DNA of 64,000 nucleotides, from positions 156,001-220,000 of the forward strand of contig NZ_LSGP01000020.1 in NCBI RefSeq assembly GCF_001611555.1, read 5' to 3'. Below the pieces are notes generated by a model that saw only the letters and a program-made list of their open reading frames with translations, was not told the origin of the DNA and ran no database searches. Position numbers and translations under genes: made by a program. The stretch is from Anaerosporomusa subterranea (GTDB lineage Bacteria; Bacillota; Negativicutes; Sporomusales; Acetonemataceae). Position 1 is the stretch's first letter. Every line of letters begins with the position of its first letter. Below, piece by piece: positions 27,292 to 36,312 of the stretch.

Positions 27292-27350
27292 ATCTAATTC
27301 CATATTTAATGTCTGGGGGTCAGCCAGAGGGCTGTCTTCCCCAGACGCCT

Positions 27351-27391
27351 ATGTCCTAAAGCCTCATGTGTTGAGGCTTTAGGACATTTTT
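27351..27391 (+). terminator. Terminator of the aldolase-Liv cluster
   Basis: ATGTCCTAAAGCCTCA and TGAGGCTTTAGGACAT arms followed by TTTT. A second hairpin, GTCTGGGG/CCCCAGAC at 27311-27346, lies just before it. Confidence 0.88.
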
Positions 27392-27455
27392 GCATTTTCC
27401 TTGCGGATAAAAACAGACAGTTTAGCTCAAAAATAACTAAACAGGGGGAATGCAC

Positions 27456-28721
27456 ATGGAACGACGGATCATTCAAGTTGATGAACGACCAACGCTATGG
27501 GAAACTATTCCACTGAGTCTGCAGCATCTGTTTGCTATGTTTGGCGCGACAGTGCTGGTTCCCATACTGTTTAAGGTTAATCCTGCAACCATTCTGCTGT
27601 TTAACGGTATTGGCACACTGTTATATATCGTTATTTCTAAAGGGAGGATACCAGGCTATCTAGGCTCAAGTTTTGCCTTTCTGTCGCCTGTCTTCGTTGT
27701 ACTGCCCCTGTATGGTTATGAGGCGGCGTTAGGCGGATTCATTGCTGTGGGAGCAATATTCTGCGTCGTGGCACTGTTGATTGGGGTTATGGGCATGCGC
27801 TGGATTGACTATGTTTTTCCCACTGCAGGCATGGGCGCGATTGTTGCAGTCATTGGACTAGAACTCGCACCTGTGGCCGCAGAGATGGCCGGATTGACGG
27901 CCAAGACGCTAGACCTCAAAGTCATCACTGTCTCAATATTCACCCTTGTGATTACAGTTTATGGTTCAGTGTTGCTCAGAGGTTTTCTGGGGATTATCCC
28001 AATTTTGATTGGCGTGCTGGCCGGCTATTCGCTGGCGTTATTCATGGGGCTCGTTGATATAAGCGCGATTGCCAGCGCCCCATGGTTTGCGCTTCCGACC
28101 GTTTACACCCCAGTATTTAACTGGAATGCCCTTGCGATCATCACCCCGGCGGCGTTGGTCGTGATTGCCGAGCATATCGGTCATTTGATTGTAACCGGCA
28201 ATATTGTCGGCAAGGACTTGATCAAAGACCCTGGGCTCAGCAGGTCTCTATTGGGCAATGGGCTGTCTACACTGCTATCCGGATTCTTCGGATCGACTCC
28301 GAATACGACCTATGGGGAGAATATCGGCGTCATGGCGCTCAGCAAAGTATACAGCACCTGGGTTATCGGCGGGGCGGCGGTCATTGCCATCATCCTGTCG
28401 TTTGTCGGCAAGCTGGCGGCGGCAATTCAGAGTATACCTACGCCGGTCATGGGGGGAGTGTCGCTGCTCTTGTTTGGAGTTATCGCTACATCAGGGATCA
28501 GGATGCTGGTGGAGGAGCAGGTGGATTATAACAAAGGCAGAAACCTAATCCTGACCTCGACGGTCCTAATCATTGGCGTCAGCGGCGCGTACATCAATAT
28601 CGGCACAGTGACGCTAAAAGGCATGGCGCTCGCCACTGTTGTGGCGATTATCCTGAGTTTGTCCTTCGCCATCCTCGATAAGTTCGGGTTGTCTAATGAC
28701 CAGGACGATGGAAACGGCTGA
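27456..28721 (+). CDS. uraA: Uracil permease (NCS2/UraA family)
   Basis: 421 residues, about 14 membrane segments. The family motif GSTPNTTYGENIGVMALSK and the half-helix region with GYLGSSFAFLSP indicate a nucleobase:cation symporter of the uracil-permease branch. ATG 27456 has AGGGGGA six bases upstream; ATG 27450 is too close to that site. It follows a strong terminator, so it is its own unit. I see no PyrR-type attenuator in the short leader. Confidence 0.88.
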   Translation: MERRIIQVDERPTLWETIPLSLQHLFAMFGATVLVPILFKVNPATILLFNGIGTLLYIVISKGRIPGYLGSSFAFLSPVFVVLPLYGYEAALGGFIAVGAIFCVVALLIGVMGMRWIDYVFPTAGMGAIVAVIGLELAPVAAEMAGLTAKTLDLKVITVSIFTLVITVYGSVLLRGFLGIIPILIGVLAGYSLALFMGLVDISAIASAPWFALPTVYTPVFNWNALAIITPAALVVIAEHIGHLIVTGNIVGKDLIKDPGLSRSLLGNGLSTLLSGFFGSTPNTTYGENIGVMALSKVYSTWVIGGAAVIAIILSFVGKLAAAIQSIPTPVMGGVSLLLFGVIATSGIRMLVEEQVDYNKGRNLILTSTVLIIGVSGAYINIGTVTLKGMALATVVAIILSLSFAILDKFGLSNDQDDGNG

Positions 28722-28850
28722 TAATGCCAAGGAGGCTGGGCGGATGATCACGAACTGAAAGGCTCTGTCGGCCATTTCGAGAAGTTGAAAACAGGACCAA
28801 CTGCTAATCGAACATTGATGGCGAATTAAAGGAAATCATTCGAACTTTTA

Positions 28851-28879
28851 TTGACACTTCAAAAGCATCATGCTATGAT
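28851..28879 (+). promoter_or_regulatory. Promoter of purB
   Basis: TTGACA at 28851-28856, 17-base spacer, TATGAT at 28874-28879. It gives purB an untranslated leader of roughly 180 bases. Confidence 0.8.
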
Positions 28880-28885
28880 AAGCAA

Positions 28886-29067
28886 GGGAAAGTAGCTGAC
28901 TGCCGCAATTGCAACGTCGCCCTCGTTCTCCGGTTCTACGATCAGAACCAGGACAATGGGCTTATTGTTGTGTCTGCAGTTCAAGTACTCTCTTTGTGTG
29001 TTTTTTTCCTCATGGAGAAGAATACTAGTAACCAAAGCGCCAACAGGCTTGAAAGGGAGCGTCGCTA
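28886..29067 (+). promoter_or_regulatory. Long structured leader of purB
   Basis: Contains hairpin GGTTCT-acgatc-AGAACC near 28933-28950, a second hairpin GACAAT/ATTGT near 28952-28973 and a seven-T run at 29001-29007. Long leaders on purine genes often carry riboswitches or attenuators. I could not match a known class. Confidence 0.35.
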
Positions 29068-30360
29068 TTGATTAAACGCTATACAAACCCGGCCATGGGA
29101 CGAATTTGGACAGATGAAAATGAGTTTCAGACTATGCTTGACATTGAAATTTACGCCTGTGAATGCATGGCAGAGTTAGGCAATATCCCGAAAGAAGCAG
29201 TTCCGGTTATTCGGGAAAAAGCTCGCTTCACGGTCGAACGCATTCGTGAGATTGAAAAAGAAACACGTCATGACATACTGGCATTTCTGACAGCTGTCGC
29301 CGAAAATGTTGGTGATGAAGCAAAATATATTCATATGGGTCTTACCTCCAGCGATGTCAAAGATACGGCATTAGCAGTCATGATGAAGCAAGCTGCCGGC
29401 ATTATTCTTGAACGGCTGGAGAAACTGCACTCAGTCCTCAAACGGCGAGCTGCGGAGCACAAATATACCGTCATGGTCGGCAGAACGCATGGCATTCATG
29501 CCGAGCCGATGACACTAGGGTTGAAATTTGCTCTCTGGCTAGACGAGACCGAGCGCAACATTCGCCGTCTGGAAACAGCGCGTGAGACGATCGCTGTCGG
29601 CAAACTTTCCGGCGCGGTAGGTACTTACTCTAACATTGATCCCGCGGTTGAAACCTATGTTTGCGACAAGCTAGGCATAAAGGCTGCTCGTCTCGCCACC
29701 CAAGTCATTCAACGCGACCGTCATGCTGAGTTCCTGACCACTCTGGCCATTATTGGAAGTTCGCTCGATAAATTCGCTACAGAAATCCGTAATCTGCAGC
29801 GTACCGATATTCGCGAGGCAGAAGAGTTTTTCCACCCCGGGCAAAAAGGCTCATCAGCCATGCCTCACAAACGCAATCCAATCACCTGCGAACGGATCAG
29901 CGGACTAGCGCGGGTGCTGCGTGGCAACGCCATGGCTTCGCTCGAAAATGTGGCTCTCTGGCATGAACGTGACATTTCGCATTCTTCGGTCGAACGGGTT
30001 ATTCTGCCTGACAGCACCACACTGCTCGATTACATGTTGCGGCTAATGACAGATATCATCGATAAGCTGTTGGTCTATCCTGACGCCATGCAGGCCAACA
30101 TGAACAAAACCGGCGGTCTGATCTTTAGTCAGCGACTGATGCTGGCCTTGGTAGACAAGGGCGTTGTTCGGGAGACTGCTTATGTCTGGGTACAACGCAA
30201 TGCAATGGCCAGATGGCTGGCTAATGCCGACTTCAAAGAAAATGTCAAAAATGATCCAGATATTCAGAAATACCTCTCGTCGGAGGATATTGAGGTGTGT
30301 TTTGATCCCTCGTTCTTCCTACGACATGTAGATACAATCATGGCCCGCTTTGGTTTATAG
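29068..30360 (+). CDS. purB: Adenylosuccinate lyase
   Basis: 430 residues. PurB removes fumarate from SAICAR and from adenylosuccinate in purine synthesis. The fumarase-superfamily signature GSSAMPHKRNP (near residue 263), the MGLTSSDVKDTA loop and GRTHGIHAEP are intact. Start TTG 29068 follows GAAAGGGAGC. The next purine gene, purA, lies beyond a repeat. Confidence 0.96.
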   Translation: MIKRYTNPAMGRIWTDENEFQTMLDIEIYACECMAELGNIPKEAVPVIREKARFTVERIREIEKETRHDILAFLTAVAENVGDEAKYIHMGLTSSDVKDTALAVMMKQAAGIILERLEKLHSVLKRRAAEHKYTVMVGRTHGIHAEPMTLGLKFALWLDETERNIRRLETARETIAVGKLSGAVGTYSNIDPAVETYVCDKLGIKAARLATQVIQRDRHAEFLTTLAIIGSSLDKFATEIRNLQRTDIREAEEFFHPGQKGSSAMPHKRNPITCERISGLARVLRGNAMASLENVALWHERDISHSSVERVILPDSTTLLDYMLRLMTDIIDKLLVYPDAMQANMNKTGGLIFSQRLMLALVDKGVVRETAYVWVQRNAMARWLANADFKENVKNDPDIQKYLSSEDIEVCFDPSFFLRHVDTIMARFGL

Positions 30361-30364
30361 TGCC

Positions 30365-30537
30365 GGCCGCTGATATGCGGCGCAATACGTTGTACCCGCA
30401 AGGGCAGGCCGTGTTCTAAGGCGCTAAAGCGCCAAGAACTACGCACTTGCTTTAGTGCTGGTATCCTCGACGTACTTTCCAGTACGACTCCGGGACCAGC
30501 CCAGCACGCGCCTAGTCTTGCTTGCATCTGAGCGGCC
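30365..30537. repeat. Dispersed repeat family B, copy 2 (inverted)
   Basis: Ends GGCCGCT at 30365-30371 and AGCGGCC at 30531-30537 are inverted repeats. On the minus strand it begins GGCCGCTCAGATGC, like the other copies. Internally it has TAAGGCGCTAAAGCGCCAAG, which recurs exactly near 60589. It fills the purB-purA gap. Confidence 0.7.
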
Positions 30538-30600
30538 TAGAGTCGATATTTGCAGGTAATGCCTCTGGCAGGAATTTTGGCTATATAAGGAGTGGAGAAT

Positions 30601-31884
30601 ATGTCATCAGTAGTTGTTATGGGCACCCAGTGGGGTGATGAGGGAAAAGGCAAAATCGTTGATTACTTGGCGGAAAAAGCCGATGTTGTTGTACGTTATC
30701 AAGGCGGCAGTAATGCTGGGCATACTGTAGTGGTGAATGGGCAAGAGTTTAAGCTACGTCTTTTGCCGTCAGGCATACTTTATAATGGCAAGATGTGTAT
30801 TGTCGGTAATGGCGTGGTTGTTGATCCGCAAGTTATGCTAGAAGAGATTCAGGGCATGAAAGCCAAGGGTGTTGATGCCTCTGGACTAAAGATTTCTAAT
30901 CGAGCCCATGTCGTTATGCCATATCATCGCTTGCTGGACGAGGCAGAAGAAAAATATCGTGGTGACAACAAGATTGGTACCACTAAGCGCGGCATTGGGC
31001 CTTGCTATATGGATCAAAATGCTCGTACCGGTATTCGCGTCGTTGATCTGATGGATGAGGAAGAGTTTTCGGAAAAATTGAAAATCAACATTGCGGCAAA
31101 GAATCATCTGCTGCAGGCAGTATATGGCTTGGAAGGCTTTGATTACGAAGCTGTGAAGCAAGAATATCTCGCCTATGCTGAAGAACTTCGCCCCTATGTC
31201 ACTGATACGATGTGCGTGTTGAATGAAGCCCTCGACGCTGGTGCAAAAGTGCTGTTCGAAGGTGCTCAGGCGACCATGCTCGACTTAGATCATGGCACTT
31301 ATCCCTATGTAACATCATCACACCCCATTGCCGGTGGTGTTTGCGTTGGCGCAGGTATAGGCCCAACCCGTATTAATACCGTTGTCGGTGTTGTCAAAGC
31401 TTACACGACTAGAGTAGGTGAAGGACCATTTCCGACAGAGCTTCTCGATGCGGATGGTGACTATATTCGCAACCAGGGTCGTGAATTCGGCACTGTTACC
31501 GGGCGGCCGCGCCGCTGCGGTTGGCTAGATGCTGCTGTTGTTCGCTATGCAGGTCTGCTTAGCGGCATCAATTATATGGCGATTACACGCTTAGACATCC
31601 TCGATCAAATGAAAACCTTGAAGATTTGCACTGGCTATAAATATAAAGGACAATTGTTGAAGGAGTTCCCTGCCAGCCTAAAAGTATTAGGCCAGGTTGA
31701 GCCCATATATCAGGAACTTCCTGGTTGGGAACAGCCGATTTCGGGCATTAAGCGCTATGAGGATCTTCCTGTCAACGCTCGTCGCTATGTTGAAGCAATC
31801 AGTGAAGCAACCGGCATTAAAATTGGCATCGTCTCGGTCGGCCCCGGTCGGGAACAGACGATCATCTTGAAGGATATGTTTTAA
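30601..31884 (+). CDS. purA: Adenylosuccinate synthase
   Basis: 427 residues. PurA joins IMP and aspartate using GTP, giving the substrate of PurB. N-terminal GTQWGDEGKGKIVD, the NAGHTVV loop and GPTRINTVVGVVKAYTTRVG are intact. ATG 30601 is preferred over GTG 30592, which sits against the AAGGAG site. Confidence 0.97.
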   Translation: MSSVVVMGTQWGDEGKGKIVDYLAEKADVVVRYQGGSNAGHTVVVNGQEFKLRLLPSGILYNGKMCIVGNGVVVDPQVMLEEIQGMKAKGVDASGLKISNRAHVVMPYHRLLDEAEEKYRGDNKIGTTKRGIGPCYMDQNARTGIRVVDLMDEEEFSEKLKINIAAKNHLLQAVYGLEGFDYEAVKQEYLAYAEELRPYVTDTMCVLNEALDAGAKVLFEGAQATMLDLDHGTYPYVTSSHPIAGGVCVGAGIGPTRINTVVGVVKAYTTRVGEGPFPTELLDADGDYIRNQGREFGTVTGRPRRCGWLDAAVVRYAGLLSGINYMAITRLDILDQMKTLKICTGYKYKGQLLKEFPASLKVLGQVEPIYQELPGWEQPISGIKRYEDLPVNARRYVEAISEATGIKIGIVSVGPGREQTIILKDMF

Positions 31885-31904
31885 GACACGAGTATAAGCG
31901 ACGC

Positions 31905-32010
31905 TTAACCACAGAGTACGCAGAGATCGTAGAGTGGTCGCAGAGGGCTACTATAAGTATCCGGTTCCCTCTGTGGGACCCTCCGCATACTCTGCGTACT
32001 CTGCAGTTTG
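31905..32010. repeat. Long copy of dispersed repeat family A
   Basis: TTAACCACAGAGTACGCAGA at the left and CTCTGCGTACTCTGCAGTTT at the right, with CGCAGAGGGCTACTATAAG inside. It lies between purA and the tRNA operon promoter. Confidence 0.8.
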
Positions 32011-32072
32011 GCAATCCTGTCTTCTCAATTTGCGGGTTGCAAGTTACCATAAAAATCCATTGAGCCAAAGTG

Positions 32073-32101
32073 TTGACAAGCAACCCATATTCCGATATAA
32101 T
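32073..32101 (+). promoter_or_regulatory. Consensus promoter of the tRNA operon
   Basis: TTGACA (32073-32078), exactly 17 bases, TATAAT (32096-32101). A perfect sigma-A promoter starting about 13 bases before the first tRNA, as expected for a stable-RNA operon. Confidence 0.92.
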
Positions 32102-32120
32102 CTTATCTTGTGAGACCGAT

Positions 32121-32196
32121 GACCCACTAGCTCAGTTGGTAGAGCACCTGACTTTTAATCAGGGTGTCGATGGTTCGAGTCCATCGTGGGTCACCA
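32121..32196 (+). tRNA. tRNA-Lys (anticodon TTT)
   Basis: Full cloverleaf. Acceptor GACCCAC pairs with GTGGGTC, the anticodon loop is CTTTTAA, the T loop GTTCGAG is intact and CCA is encoded. First of five tRNAs. Confidence 0.97.
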
Positions 32197-32223
32197 CTTT
32201 TGGAATATCTCACAACCTTCAAA

Positions 32224-32299
32224 TGGCCCGTTGGTCAAGCGGTTAAGACACCGCCCTTTCACGGCGATTACGGGGGTTCGAATCCCCCACGGGTCACCA
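32224..32299 (+). tRNA. tRNA-Glu (anticodon TTC)
   Basis: Acceptor TGGCCCG pairs with CGGGTCA, anticodon loop CTTTCAC and encoded CCA. Second tRNA in the array. Confidence 0.96.
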
Positions 32300-32304
32300 T
32301 TCCC

Positions 32305-32380
<76 letters not shown>

Positions 32381-32395
32381 TTTCCTTTGCTATGC

Positions 32396-32472
32396 GGCCC
32401 TGTGGTGTAGCGGTCTAACATGCCGCCCTGTCACGGCGGAGATCGACGGTTCAAATCCGTTCAGGGTCGCCA
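32396..32472 (+). tRNA. tRNA-Asp (anticodon GTC)
   Basis: Acceptor GGCCCTG pairs with CAGGGTC, anticodon loop CTGTCAC and encoded CCA. Fourth tRNA. Confidence 0.96.
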
Positions 32473-32481
32473 TTTTTATTT

Positions 32482-32557
<76 letters not shown>

Positions 32558-32602
32558 ATAGATAAAGCTCTGTGCAGAAATGCGCAGAGCTTTATCTATT
32601 TA
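32558..32602 (+). terminator. Terminator of the tRNA operon
   Basis: ATAGATAAAGCTCTG and CAGAGCTTTATCTAT arms around a short loop, then TTTAAAA. Confidence 0.85.
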
Positions 32603-32710
32603 AAAGAATATTCAATTTATAGATTATCTAAACAGGATTTTACAAACGATTTGCAGAATAAGCAAGGTTGGGGGAGCGCTTCCAAGGGCCCCCATGGGAG
32701 GTGAGCTTAG

Positions 32711-33541
32711 GTGTATTCTCATTTTGAGTCAGAGCAGCAGACTCAATTTACTGCCGACCAGCCAGAAAGCTCAACGACGATAGATGGCTGCACAGACTTG
32801 CTTTTTCTCCATACTGAGGGCAAACCGAGAATTGATACTGGCGAAAAGAGCCACACGATTGAGGAAATGGCTCGACTCGACCGGCTGAATTTGATCGGCG
32901 AGATGGCGGCAAGTATTGGCCATGAGGTTCGCAATCCCATGACGACAGTTAGAGGTTTTTTGCAAATGCTACGCGCTAAAAAAGAATTGGCAAGCTTTGC
33001 ATCTCATTTTGACTTAATGGTTGAGGAGCTTGATCGCGCCAATAGCATCATCAGCGAGTTTTTGTCCATCGCCAAGAACAAACCTAGTAATCAGAGTGCG
33101 GGCCGACTGGATGCGGTGGTTGACATACTCATGCCGATGTTGGATGCTGGCGCGTTAATGGCCGGCACGACGGTGATTTTTAAGGGTGGGCCTGTGCCGC
33201 CAATATTGATGGCAGAACGCGACATCCGACAATTGATTTTAAACTTGGTCAGGAATGCCTCTGAGGTTACGCCGCATGGTGGGCAAGTGAGCATTCGCAC
33301 CTATGTAGAAGCAGGTCGGGTTGTGCTATCTATTGCCGACCAAGGGCCTGGCATTGCTCCGGAGGTACAGCACAAGCTGGGTACAGCCTTCTTTACCACC
33401 AAGGAAAAAGGAACCGGCATCGGGTTGGCGGTTTGCCGCCACATTGTCGAACGCCATCATGCCGATCTAGCGTTTCAAACAGGGCCGCAGGGAACGACGT
33501 TTTATGTCTTGTTTCCGATGGCAGAAACTAATGACCGCTGA
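32711..33541 (+). CDS. Soluble sensor histidine kinase, sporulation-kinase-like
   Basis: 276 residues with no membrane segment. The H box SIGHEVRNPMTTVRGFLQ places the phosphorylated histidine at residue 71. The ATPase domain has N box NLVRNASEV, G1 ADQGPGIA and G2 GTGIGLAV. An H box of this form is typical of orphan kinases feeding the Spo0 phosphorelay in spore formers. No response regulator is adjacent. The first ~50 residues match no sensor domain I know. Start GTG 32711 follows GGGAGGTGAG. Confidence 0.85.
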   Translation: MYSHFESEQQTQFTADQPESSTTIDGCTDLLFLHTEGKPRIDTGEKSHTIEEMARLDRLNLIGEMAASIGHEVRNPMTTVRGFLQMLRAKKELASFASHFDLMVEELDRANSIISEFLSIAKNKPSNQSAGRLDAVVDILMPMLDAGALMAGTTVIFKGGPVPPILMAERDIRQLILNLVRNASEVTPHGGQVSIRTYVEAGRVVLSIADQGPGIAPEVQHKLGTAFFTTKEKGTGIGLAVCRHIVERHHADLAFQTGPQGTTFYVLFPMAETNDR

Positions 33542-33571
33542 CAAAAAGGGTAGGGCTGCCACTATATAGAT

Positions 33572-33612
33572 AACGGCTTCTCAGCTATTAGCTGAGAAGC
33601 CGTATTTTATTT
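33572..33612 (+). terminator. Terminator after the histidine kinase
   Basis: ACGGCTTCTCAGCT and AGCTGAGAAGCCGT arms followed by ATTTTATTTT. Confidence 0.88.
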
Positions 33613-33727
33613 TCCGACAGTTCTCTCGGCAGCTATATACGGCATAAGAATCATGGCTTAAACTAGGAGTCTTATGCTGTCACAAAGACCACCTGCATTT
33701 CTAATGCAGAGGTGGTCTTTGTTCTTT
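33613..33727 (+). ncRNA. Possible small structured RNA ending in a second terminator
   Basis: Between two strong terminators lies a hairpin GGCATAAGA/TCTTATGCT (about 33640-33680) and then AAAGACCACCTGCAT/ATGCAGAGGTGGTCTTT (33684-33722) with T-rich sequence. There is no ORF. A second terminator with nothing coding before it suggests a short transcript. No promoter is clearly visible. Confidence 0.3.
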
Positions 33728-33930
33728 TTTCATGCATTTAACCGGATTTATTGATCATTAAACCATACAGAATCTACAAAATCAAAAAGAAAATATTTGT
33801 AAAAATTATCCTGTAATTCCTGGGGAGGTGGTTACCAAAAGTGCATAAGTTCCGGACTAAAAGTATATATATGGATGATTAGCGAGAGTAGTGGTTTGAG
33901 GTGTGTGTGAATACTATAGGAGGTAAGAAA

Positions 33931-34719
33931 ATGAAAAAAATTGTATTAGTAGTCCTGTTGGTATGCGCTATGTCCAGCGTGGCCTTGGCCAGTCCGTTAA
34001 CAGACTACTCCAAAGGAAATGCAGCGCTTGATATCAACTATCGGAATAACTCTACTTATGATGTTAATGCAGGAATCAATGGAGTTGGCAAAATCGGCGA
34101 GTCGTTTGATGGTAAGAACAATTTTGAATGGGGATTTACTTACGGTATTGGGAACAATTGGGCATTGCAATATCGTCAAGCAACTCCAAAAGGAACACTG
34201 AGCCTTATTGATGACAGCATTTCTCAACCTGAGGAGATGAGTAGGAGTTCATATATTACCGCAGCTAATGTAAATCTTGAGGCAAAAACCAGATTAGAAG
34301 AATATAACGTTTTGTATAAGCTGGATAAGAATTTCTCTCTGTTCACCGGTCTCGTAAAAGCATCTCCTAGATTCAAAGTAAATGCAGGAGTACAACTTGG
34401 GTGGGAAGATAATTACAGCGGCGATCTTGCAATTCAGGGTCATGATAAAAACATCTGGCAATTTGGTTTCGTGGCAAGCGCGCCGTTAGCCGACAAACTC
34501 ACAGCCTACGGTCTTGCGTCTTTTGGTAGCGATTACCGTAACTGGGAAGCTGGCCTGGGCTATGAAATTGCCAAAAACTTAGAGTTAAACGTGAACTACC
34601 GTGATATGAAAGTTGATAACATGACCGTTGCAGGCATTTCGACTCCTGATGGAAATTTCGACGTCAAAACTGATACAAAAGTTAAGGGATGGGGCTTCGG
34701 CGTAACCTATAAATTCTGA
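33931..34719 (+). CDS. Outer-membrane beta-barrel-like protein
   Basis: 262 residues. A signal peptide MKKIVLVVLLVCAMSSVALA is followed by many short alternating, aromatic-flanked beta strands with charged turns. The C-terminus GWGFGVTYKF ends in Phe, like the signal strand recognised by the BAM machinery. The protein therefore probably forms a barrel in an outer membrane, which implies a diderm cell. ATG 33931 is chosen for the signal peptide and the ATAGGAGG upstream. Specific function unknown. Confidence 0.75.
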   Translation: MKKIVLVVLLVCAMSSVALASPLTDYSKGNAALDINYRNNSTYDVNAGINGVGKIGESFDGKNNFEWGFTYGIGNNWALQYRQATPKGTLSLIDDSISQPEEMSRSSYITAANVNLEAKTRLEEYNVLYKLDKNFSLFTGLVKASPRFKVNAGVQLGWEDNYSGDLAIQGHDKNIWQFGFVASAPLADKLTAYGLASFGSDYRNWEAGLGYEIAKNLELNVNYRDMKVDNMTVAGISTPDGNFDVKTDTKVKGWGFGVTYKF

Positions 34720-34753
34720 TTCTGTAACTCCACTCTCAAACTATACTCTCGCA

Positions 34754-34780
34754 TTGCGCTCCGTAAGGAGCGTTTTTTTT
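34754..34780 (+). terminator. Terminator after the barrel gene
   Basis: GCGCTCC-gtaa-GGAGCG followed by eight T. Confidence 0.88.
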
Positions 34781-34826
34781 GAGCAGCAGGAATTCTAAGT
34801 GCGAGGGAATAACGGGTTCTGGTTCT

Positions 34827-34936
34827 ACCACAGAGTACACAGAGAGTGCGCCACGCAGAGGGATTCGGGTTATTTTGTATAATAAACCGTAGCCCTCTGC
34901 GGTTCCCTCTGCGATCTTTGCGTACTCTGCGGTTAA
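34827..34936. repeat. Long copy of dispersed repeat family A
   Basis: TACCACAGAGTACACAGAGA and GCGTACTCTGCGGTTAAC ends with GTATAATAAACCGTAGCC inside. The inner part closely follows the copy at 11740, where ATAAAATAACCGTAGCC occurs. Confidence 0.8.
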
Positions 34937-35021
34937 CGATCCCCGTATTTCCTAGACCACCTCAGCAGTTTAACTGCGTTGGCTATCGATAAACTGCATG
35001 GGTAGTTTGTGGCGCCGGCTA

Positions 35022-35050
35022 TTGATAACCGATCAGTAATATGGTATAGT
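35022..35050 (+). promoter_or_regulatory. Promoter of the disrupted tRNA-Gly
   Basis: TTGATA (35022-35027), 17 bases, TATAGT (35045-35050). It originally served tRNA-Gly. After integration it reads through the tRNA 5' fragment towards the recombinase gene. Confidence 0.7.
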
Positions 35051-35065
35051 AATAGTCGTCAACTC

Positions 35066-35115
35066 AATAGGTGCGGGCGTAGCTCAGTGGTAGAGTACCG
35101 GCTTCCCAAGCCGTG
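35066..35115 (+). repeat. Left attachment repeat with 5' fragment of tRNA-Gly
   Basis: Identical over 50 bases to 43002-43051. From 35073 it reads as tRNA-Gly through the anticodon stem (CCGGCTTCCCAAGCCG), after which the tRNA sequence is lost. It is a truncated, non-functional tRNA. Confidence 0.92.
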
Positions 35116-35150
35116 AAATTCCATATATGGGAAACAAAGGAAGCAAGAAT

Positions 35151-36122
35151 ATGCACAGTCCAGTGAAAGGACTGTGTTTTTTTATGGCTAAAAAAGGCAG
35201 TAAACTAATTGGTATTGAGCAAGACTTGAATCCGTTTTCTTTAATTATCGATTTCTTAAACGCTCGGAAAGCCCAAGGGATTACGAGTTTTACCCTATCT
35301 AGTCTTAGAAGTGCACTTACACAGTTTTTTACGGCGTACAAGGGTAATATTAGAAATGACCAGAAACTCAATCAGGCGGTAACAATTTTCTTGTCTGATA
35401 AAAAAGCGGGGTATTATAACAAGTTATTGCAAGCGTTACGACAGTTCTTTGACTATTGTATCTGTGAACAAATTCTAAAGCGGAATCCCTGCGAGGGCAT
35501 TCGTTTCAAAAGAGAGACGGCAAGAATTGTTCAGCATGACCAGTCTGTAATACGAGCATTGCTTACCTTACCCGACCAGTCTACGTTTGCTGGCCTGAGG
35601 GACTACGCTTTTATCTTGACCATGCTTGATACAGGGATTCGACCTAATGAACTGTTGCAAATCTGCATAAGAGACGTTGACTTAATTAATGTCCAGCTAA
35701 TCGTTCGTGAAGAGTATTCAAAGACTAGGCAAATGAGAACATTGCCAATATCAATACAAACCGTACAGGTAATCAAAAGGTTAATTTATGCCCGACATGA
35801 AGACTGGAGCATGGATACTCCTGTATTCTCCAGTTTTAGCGGTAATAGATTAACGAGTCATAATTTCCAAGAAAGATTTCGACAGTATTCAAAGCAGTTA
35901 GGGGTTAATATTACGCCTTATCACTTACGCCACGTCTTTGCTTTGTGGTTCATTAGAAATGGCGGGAATCTATTTGCCTTACAGAAGATTATGGGACATA
36001 CAAAGTTGGATATGACCAGAAACTATGTCGAGTTGGTTCAAGCGGATATTAAAGCCAGTCATGAGAAGGCCTCCCCTTTAAGCAATATCTTTATAAGGAA
36101 AGACGTGGTTAGGAAGATTTAG
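35151..36122 (+). CDS. int: Tyrosine recombinase (integrase)
   Basis: 323 residues. A SAM-like core-binding N-terminal domain (about 30-125) precedes the catalytic domain with Arg164 (GIRPNE), His258-x-Arg260 (HLRH), His283 (MGHTK) and nucleophile Tyr292 (NYVEL). It lies 36 bases inside the left attachment repeat, as expected for the enzyme that integrates the element. ATG 35151 has AAAGGAAG seven bases upstream. ATG 35184 is an alternative, because a terminator-like hairpin (35153-35180) lies between the two. Confidence 0.9.
   Translation: MHSPVKGLCFFMAKKGSKLIGIEQDLNPFSLIIDFLNARKAQGITSFTLSSLRSALTQFFTAYKGNIRNDQKLNQAVTIFLSDKKAGYYNKLLQALRQFFDYCICEQILKRNPCEGIRFKRETARIVQHDQSVIRALLTLPDQSTFAGLRDYAFILTMLDTGIRPNELLQICIRDVDLINVQLIVREEYSKTRQMRTLPISIQTVQVIKRLIYARHEDWSMDTPVFSSFSGNRLTSHNFQERFRQYSKQLGVNITPYHLRHVFALWFIRNGGNLFALQKIMGHTKLDMTRNYVELVQADIKASHEKASPLSNIFIRKDVVRKI
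35153..35180 (+). terminator. Terminator-like hairpin at the start of int
   Basis: CACAGTCC-agtgaaa-GGACTGTG followed by seven T. It lies within or just before the recombinase coding start and would stop transcripts arriving from the tRNA promoter. Confidence 0.6.
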
Positions 36123-36275
36123 TAATGATTGACATGTTTGTAAGGGGCAATTTAGAAAGATCTTTCTTAACAGGAAAATACAAATATGGTAAATATTTGA
36201 CAATGACCGACAAGTAGTTTATAATATGTTTTGTAGGATACTCTATTTTTTGGTCGGTATTAGAATAATTGTGTA

Positions 36276-36312
36276 CCTCAGATTTAAGGTTAACTGCCTT
36301 AAGTTTGAGGTC
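36276..36312. repeat. Inverted repeat downstream of int
   Basis: ACCTCAGATTTAAGG and CCTTAAGTTTGAGGT are imperfect arms around TTAACTG. A similar hairpin occurs at 36521-36560. Bases 36123-36439 otherwise show no supported gene. Confidence 0.5.
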
